Positions 7,276-11,013 of a stretch of 11,013 nucleotides of DNA are shown here, piece by piece (position 1 is the first letter of the stretch; each line of letters starts with the position of its first letter). Origin of the DNA: Gp6-AA40 sp050742535 (lineage in GTDB: Bacteria; Acidobacteriota; Vicinamibacteria; Vicinamibacterales; UBA2999); the NCBI GenBank assembly GCA_050742535.1, contig JBOGIQ010000196.1:1-11013 (forward strand), in the 5' to 3' direction. A program made the translations under genes and the position numbers. A model generated the notes under the pieces. The model was not told where the DNA came from. It saw only the letters and a program-made list of their open reading frames with translations, and did no database searches.

Positions 7276-9710
7276 ACGTCCAACCACTCGAGATCGTCAT
7301 CCATGCGCTGGGGCTACCGATCTCCGGCGAAGACCCGGTAGGGCTCGCCCTCGGAGGCTCCGAAACCGCGGTCGTCTCGATGGCGCGGGCGCTGGCGCGA
7401 CGCGGCCACCAGGTGAAGGTCGCCGGTGGCCGTACGACCGCCGAGCGCGTGGCCGGTGTGGACTATGTGCCGAACGCCACGCTGGCCGACGACCTTCGAG
7501 ACCGGCCATGCGATCTGTTCCTGTCGTGCCGCCATCACGACGTCCTGAACCAGCCGATCGCGGCGCGCATGGTGGGACTCTGGTATCACGACCACGTCGA
7601 TTCCTACCGCGGCGGCGATCTCCTCCGGGCGCGATCGCGCGCCTCGTTCTCATTGTTCCTGAGCCGGTATCACCTGGAGGGTTTCGAGCAGCGGATCCGC
7701 GGGCTTGCGCCGTACGCCGAGGTCACGTCGAACGGCGTCGATTTCCAGGCCGTAGACGCGGTGCTGGCTGGCAGGTCGACAGACCGGCCGTTGACCTTCG
7801 CCTATGCGTCGCGGCCCGAGCGCGGCCTCGACTACCTGCTGCGCGAGGTATGGCCCGGCATCCGCGCGCGGTATCCGGACGCCGAGCTCCTGATCTCGAC
7901 CTATGAAGGGCCGCGACCCGCCGCCAGCGAGTTGGCCCGGCACTACGCGCTGTGCGATCACCTTGCGCGGGAAACTCCCGGGGTGGTGATGCTTGGCGCC
8001 CTGCCGCGGCGTGAGTTCTGGCGCCGGCTGGCCGATTGCCGCGCGCTGCTCTACCCCGCATCGTTCCCCGAGGTGAGCTGCATGGTCGCGCTCGAGGCGC
8101 AGGCGCTGGGTGTGCCGGTGGTGACCACCGATGCGTTCGCGCTCGCCGAGACCGTCGCGTGTCCGGAAACACGAGTAGCGGGCCCCTGCGGAAGCCGCGA
8201 GTACCTCCGCTCATTTCTCGACATCGTGAGCCGCCTGGTTGACGACCCGCCGTTTCTCGCTTCGGTGCGCGCGGCCGGGACGCGGCACGTGCGGCCCGAG
8301 ACCCACTCATGGGACGCCATCGCGGCGTCGTGGGAAGCGATGGTCGAAGACCGGTTTGACCGCCGATTCGAGCGGCACAAGGCAGGAGTCCTGAGGCGGC
8401 TCGTGCGCGACGGGGATGACGAGGGAGCCGAACGGCTGCGGGCTGGGGAGGAGAACACCCGCCTGCGCCGAACTCCGCCGTTACCGAAGGTGTCGGCGAC
8501 GATCCTGGTGAAGAACGAGGAGAGCCACCTGCGGCGCTGCATCGAGAGCATCGCGCCGGTCGCCGACGAGATCATCATTGGCAATACCGGCTCGACCGAC
8601 CTGACGCCGGACATCGCCGGATCGCTCGGTTTCGAGCGATACGGTGGACACGGCGACCCACCGCGGCGCCGCATCGTCGATATCGAGTTCGAGGACTTCG
8701 CGCAGGCGCGTAATGCGCTGGCCCGGCACGCCGACGGCGACTACATCTTCTGGCAGGACGCCGACGAGGTGCTGGTCAACGGAGCGCTCCTGCGCTCGTG
8801 GATCGACGACAACGTGTTTTTCGACGCGCTCAAGATCGAGCAGCGGCACGTGCTCGCGTTCGGCAGCCTGGCATCCGACTTTCCGTCCAGGTGTTTCCGC
8901 CCGGATATACCGGAAGGGCGGCTCGCCTGGTATGGGTGCATTCACGAGATTATCGAAGCTGGAGAGAACAAGCTGCCCGAGCGGATGGCGACGTTGCCGG
9001 ATATCGTCGTGTTGCATATGGGCTACGTCGATCCGCAGGTGGTCGAGTCGAAGCGCCAGGTGCGAAATCACCCGCTGCTGTTAAAGGATCGGCGCCTGCA
9101 CCCGGCCCGCTATCCGGGGTTCACCTACGGCATGCGGACCTACCTGCAGATCGCACAGCGCGAGATCGCTGCCGCGGGACGCGTGACACAGAAGGCGTAT
9201 CTCTATTTGAACCTCGGCTACGAGATCTGGCATCACCATGTCCGGCACTTCCCGTTTCCATACCAGCAACACGCGTTCGAGTTCTCCCGGCAGATCCTCG
9301 AGGAGCTGGCTCGCCATCGCCTGGCGCTGCGAGTGACCGGCGAAGTCCCGATCGAAGCGGACTTCGGATTCGCCGGCAGCCGCGGCTTACTCGACGTCGC
9401 CCCTGCTGACGTCCCGCACGCCCGGATGTGCTATGCGACGGTCGACGAGCTGCGGCAGGCGCTGCGCCAGCGGTGCAAAGAACTGGATCTGGCGCTGGCG
9501 CCCGGTCTTGGAACCGAGTTGCCGCCGGATGCGCCGCTCGAAACCGCGCAATGGGCCAGTGATGTGCTCGACCCAGCACTGTTCGGGCTGACGACGAACG
9601 GCGATCCCCTTGGCCCGATCGCCTACGTCGAGCCGGCGCTTCCCGAGGAGGCCCGGCCGCCCGCCGCGACGCGACTGGATCTGCCGGCGGAACTGTTTCA
9701 GGTCGAGTGA
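7272..9710 (+). CDS. two-domain glycosyltransferase, GT4 (GT-B) fused to GT2 (GT-A)
   Basis: Counted from a CTG at 7272 the product has 812 residues. Domain 1 (about 6-380) is GT4-like: strand LEIVIHAL, the GGSE loop (28-31) followed by ARALARRGHQV, and the E-x7-E motif in SFPEVSCMVALEA (E267, E275), which in this family contacts the nucleotide-sugar donor. A charged linker follows (about 380-405). Domain 2 (about 406-640) is GT2-like: SATILVKNEE, DEIIIGNTGSTDLT, the metal-binding D-x-D in WQDADE (D496, D498) and YGCIHE (H558). It resembles the SunS-like, peptide-modifying branch of GT2 by motif style only. The last 170 residues are unrecognised. No ATG, GTG or TTG occurs between 7125 and 7380 in frame: ATG 7125 would overlap the upstream gene by 151 bp and add an Arg-rich shadow-like N-terminus, while ATG 7380 would remove the GGSE motif. 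CTG 7272, overlapping the upstream stop as CTGA, gives the best N-terminus. It also overlaps the next gene by four bases. Confidence 0.88.
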   Translation: MNVQPLEIVIHALGLPISGEDPVGLALGGSETAVVSMARALARRGHQVKVAGGRTTAERVAGVDYVPNATLADDLRDRPCDLFLSCRHHDVLNQPIAARMVGLWYHDHVDSYRGGDLLRARSRASFSLFLSRYHLEGFEQRIRGLAPYAEVTSNGVDFQAVDAVLAGRSTDRPLTFAYASRPERGLDYLLREVWPGIRARYPDAELLISTYEGPRPAASELARHYALCDHLARETPGVVMLGALPRREFWRRLADCRALLYPASFPEVSCMVALEAQALGVPVVTTDAFALAETVACPETRVAGPCGSREYLRSFLDIVSRLVDDPPFLASVRAAGTRHVRPETHSWDAIAASWEAMVEDRFDRRFERHKAGVLRRLVRDGDDEGAERLRAGEENTRLRRTPPLPKVSATILVKNEESHLRRCIESIAPVADEIIIGNTGSTDLTPDIAGSLGFERYGGHGDPPRRRIVDIEFEDFAQARNALARHADGDYIFWQDADEVLVNGALLRSWIDDNVFFDALKIEQRHVLAFGSLASDFPSRCFRPDIPEGRLAWYGCIHEIIEAGENKLPERMATLPDIVVLHMGYVDPQVVESKRQVRNHPLLLKDRRLHPARYPGFTYGMRTYLQIAQREIAAAGRVTQKAYLYLNLGYEIWHHHVRHFPFPYQQHAFEFSRQILEELARHRLALRVTGEVPIEADFGFAGSRGLLDVAPADVPHARMCYATVDELRQALRQRCKELDLALAPGLGTELPPDAPLETAQWASDVLDPALFGLTTNGDPLGPIAYVEPALPEEARPPAATRLDLPAELFQVE

Positions 9711-10312
9711 CGCCGATGCGCGAACTGATCCGCGTCATCGACGTGCTCCCCCAGCATTACTGCCGCTACCTGATCGAGAAGTTCGAGCAGAACCGCGAGG
9801 AGCATACCGCCGGCGCGGCGTTCGATGCCGGCTGGAACAAGGCCGATCCGTTGACCAGATGGCACGAGTTGAACCTTTCGGCAGATCCCGTGCGATGGGA
9901 GCGCGAGATCGCGACGTTCACCACCGTGGTTGACCATGTGGCGAAGGAGTACCAGCGCCTTGTCGGTCACACGCTGCCCCAGGCCTATCGGCTGGGTCCG
10001 CTCCGCATCAAGAAGTACGAGGCCGCGCAGGGGCACCGCTTCGCGCCGCACACCGACGCCAACTCGATGCGTGATGCTCACCGTTTCCTGGCGCTGCTCT
10101 TCTACCTGAACACCGTAACCGAGGGCGGCGAGACCGAATTCCTGCACCCGGCGGTGGTCGTGCCGCCAAAGGCCGGCTCGGTGATGGTGTTTCCGCCGTT
10201 CTGGATGTTCCCTCATGCCGGCCGCACGCCGCGCTCGAACGACAAGTACGTCCTGGGAACCTACCTCCACTATCCCGACGTTAGCGGCCGAGTCCCGACT
10301 GAACACGTCTAA
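9707..10312 (+). CDS. 2-oxoglutarate/Fe(II)-dependent dioxygenase, prolyl-4-hydroxylase fold
   Basis: Product of 201 residues from the GTG at 9707, which overlaps the glycosyltransferase stop as GTGA; ATG 9716 is an alternative start only three codons later. The iron facial triad is visible: H115 and D117 in APHTD and H170 in MFPHAG. K180 in NDKYVLGTYLHYP matches the 2-oxoglutarate-binding Lys of the P4H type (pattern G-x-K-Y in relatives). LALLFYLN and GGETEF are typical core strands of the double-stranded beta helix. Known: such enzymes hydroxylate prolyl or other side chains, coupled to decarboxylation of 2-oxoglutarate. There is no signal peptide, so it acts in the cytoplasm. Tight coupling to a glycosyltransferase suggests a joint job, for example hydroxylating a protein or a sugar before or after glycosylation. 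Small-molecule hydroxylation cannot be excluded. Confidence 0.9.
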   Translation: MTPMRELIRVIDVLPQHYCRYLIEKFEQNREEHTAGAAFDAGWNKADPLTRWHELNLSADPVRWEREIATFTTVVDHVAKEYQRLVGHTLPQAYRLGPLRIKKYEAAQGHRFAPHTDANSMRDAHRFLALLFYLNTVTEGGETEFLHPAVVVPPKAGSVMVFPPFWMFPHAGRTPRSNDKYVLGTYLHYPDVSGRVPTEHV

Positions 10313-10318
10313 CCCACC

Positions 10319-10792
10319 ATGGGTGCTTGGTGGTGGCCTGTCGCTCTCATGATGGCGGCTTCGCAGGCCACGGTGTCGCCCGCGGCTGATCCTTCCGCAC
10401 CGGACACCGCACGCGTCACGCTCGTGTCCGTCGAACGCATCCACGACGGGCTGCAGCGGCCGGCGCTGAAGATCCCGCCTCCCGTCGAATTCGTCCCCAT
10501 CTTTCGAGCGACCATCGACGAAAGGCTGTTCGAAACCCCGTTGCAGGGAATGCGGCGCGAGCTGGCGGAAGACTCGGGCTACCGCGGCAAGGCCGGAGTC
10601 GACGTGCTCGCACTCGCAATGGGAGTGGTGAAATCAATCAAGGGCGCGTACCGCACGCACTCCGAGGCACGGATTCGGAAGGAAGTTCAGGAAGCGCTGG
10701 ACGCGTTCTGCGCCGAGCACGACTGCTCTGTGCTCGCGGACGGTCCGCCGCCGATGGAAGGCATCGTTTTGCCGCGCCGGAGCCGCGACTAG
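10319..10792 (+). CDS. small exported protein of unknown function
   Basis: Product of 157 residues. It starts six bases after the hydroxylase stop, in the same frame (TAA CCC ACC ATG), so ATG 10319 is the first possible start; no clear Shine-Dalgarno is seen and translation may be coupled. The N-terminus MGAWWWPVALMMAASQ looks like a signal peptide, although it has no basic residue, with possible cleavage after SQA or SPA (about residues 17-22). The rest is mixed charged, with VSVERIHDGLQRPALK, a predicted helix around LALAMGVVKSIKGAY and helix-like ARIRKEVQEALDAF. Two cysteines close to each other (C131, C136) could form a disulfide. I recall similar short exported proteins in Acidobacteriota with no assigned function. 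Its role in the cluster is open. Confidence 0.78.
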   Translation: MGAWWWPVALMMAASQATVSPAADPSAPDTARVTLVSVERIHDGLQRPALKIPPPVEFVPIFRATIDERLFETPLQGMRRELAEDSGYRGKAGVDVLALAMGVVKSIKGAYRTHSEARIRKEVQEALDAFCAEHDCSVLADGPPPMEGIVLPRRSRD

Positions 10793-10799
10793 GCTTACA

Positions 10800-10824
10800 A
10801 CGAAAGAGAGCGATTTCCTTTCGT
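10800..10824. repeat. inverted repeat, 7-bp stem with 11-base loop
   Basis: ACGAAAG (10800-10806) pairs with CTTTCGT (10818-10824). It is the first of three consecutive inverted repeats between convergent genes. No T-tract follows on either strand, so it is not a classical terminator. Confidence 0.45.
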
Positions 10825-10826
10825 GG

Positions 10827-10847
10827 CGCGAACCGTTCGGGTTCGCG
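10827..10847. repeat. inverted repeat, 8-bp stem with 5-base loop
   Basis: CGCGAACC (10827-10834), loop GTTCG, GGTTCGCG (10840-10847), a perfect stem. One base (10848) separates it from the next hairpin. It may act as an mRNA 3'-end structure for the gene ending at 10792. Confidence 0.55.
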
Positions 10848-10848
10848 A

Positions 10849-10870
10849 GGCGAGCCTGACAAGGCTCGCC
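10849..10870. repeat. REP-like inverted repeat, 9-bp stem with 4-base loop
   Basis: GGCGAGCCT (10849-10857), loop GACA, AGGCTCGCC (10862-10870), a perfect GC-rich stem. Length, position between convergent genes and lack of a T-tract fit a repetitive extragenic palindrome; short intergenic palindromes of this style are, as I recall, abundant in Acidobacteriota genomes. Copy number cannot be judged from one window. Confidence 0.6.
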
Positions 10871-10894
10871 CCACGATCTGACGGCAAGGCCTCT

Positions 10895-11013
10895 CTACTT
10901 CGGCGCGGCTGATGCGGGCGGCCCGCCACGCCCGCCTGGGCCCGCCGGCGCGCCACGACCGGGACCCGGTGCCGGCGCCGGGGCAATGTAATTGGCGCTC
11001 GTCTTCGCCTCCG
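10895..11013 (-). CDS. 3' end of a convergent gene, Pro/Gly/Ala-rich C-terminus, partial
   Basis: On the minus strand an open frame enters from the right edge and ends at TAG (complement of 10895-10897), giving the last 38 residues. They begin EAKTSANYIAPAPAPG and continue as a Pro/Gly/Ala/Arg-rich tail ending SAAPK. The tail style matches the low-complexity segments of the quinoprotein and of the two tandem secreted proteins, which supports the reading direction. The functional domain lies outside the window, so no product can be named. Confidence 0.55.
   Translation of the reverse strand, partial: EAKTSANYIAPAPAPGPGRGAPAGPGGRGGPPASAAPK

Noticed and set aside
9698..10444. 248-codon minus-strand frame opposite the dioxygenase
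   Set aside because: The dioxygenase on the plus strand has the full HxD...H...K set; the antisense frame has no motif.
10800..10870. Intrinsic (rho-independent) terminator
   Set aside because: Stable stems are present but no T-tract follows any of them on either strand.
10795..10986. 63-codon minus-strand frame at the right end
   Set aside because: It runs through the three hairpins and is Arg-rich. Another minus-strand frame ending at 10895 has the Pro/Gly tail style of neighbouring proteins and is preferred.
1..11013. tRNA, rRNA, CRISPR array, insertion sequence or prophage genes
   Set aside because: No regularly spaced DNA repeats, transposase or integrase motifs, or structural RNA sequences were seen; nearly all of the window is coding with uniform composition.

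Overview
The window is GC-rich (clearly above 60% G+C by eye), its reading frames have GC-rich third positions, and many shadow frames stay open. The gene content points to an Acidobacteriota genome, probably Vicinamibacteria-like: a secreted PQQ-dependent dehydrogenase with a Gly/Arg-rich insert, secreted 'PWGxPDLQGVWSS' proteins with Gly/Pro-rich tails, and a transmembrane Ser/Thr kinase with a repeat-rich outer domain. The taxonomic call is inference from protein style, not from a marker gene. No RNA gene, CRISPR array or insertion sequence is visible.

Layout. Positions 1-1860 (minus strand) hold most of a quinoprotein dehydrogenase gene whose 3' end lies outside the window. An 88-bp divergent intergenic region (1861-1948) contains an 8-bp palindrome, ATTATAAT, which supplies a TATAAT box on each strand, and a small perfect hairpin. 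From 1949 to 10792 seven genes follow on the plus strand with gaps of 46 bp or less or with overlaps, so they may form one operon: two tandem paralogous secreted proteins (1949-3151, 3161-4318), a receptor-type Ser/Thr kinase (4335-6878), a small Ser/Thr/Pro-rich protein (6925-7275), a two-domain GT4+GT2 glycosyltransferase (about 7272-9710), a 2-oxoglutarate/Fe(II) dioxygenase of the prolyl-hydroxylase fold (9707-10312) and a small exported protein (10319-10792). An intergenic region with three consecutive perfect inverted repeats (10800-10870) separates this run from the 3' end of a convergent minus-strand gene (10895-11013).

How the parts may work together. The left half looks like a periplasmic oxidation locus: a sugar- or alcohol-oxidising quinoprotein, two secreted proteins of unknown function and a membrane kinase that could sense something outside the cell. 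The segment 6925-10312 is the most intriguing: a short, cysteine-free protein with 25% Ser/Thr and ten prolines is directly and overlappingly coupled to a double glycosyltransferase and a prolyl-hydroxylase-like oxygenase. This arrangement would fit a protein hydroxylation and glycosylation cassette with the small protein as substrate. That is a hypothesis from gene order and motifs; nothing in the sequence proves it. The glycosyltransferase also lacks a usual start codon at the expected place; the best candidate is a CTG overlapping the upstream stop as CTGA.
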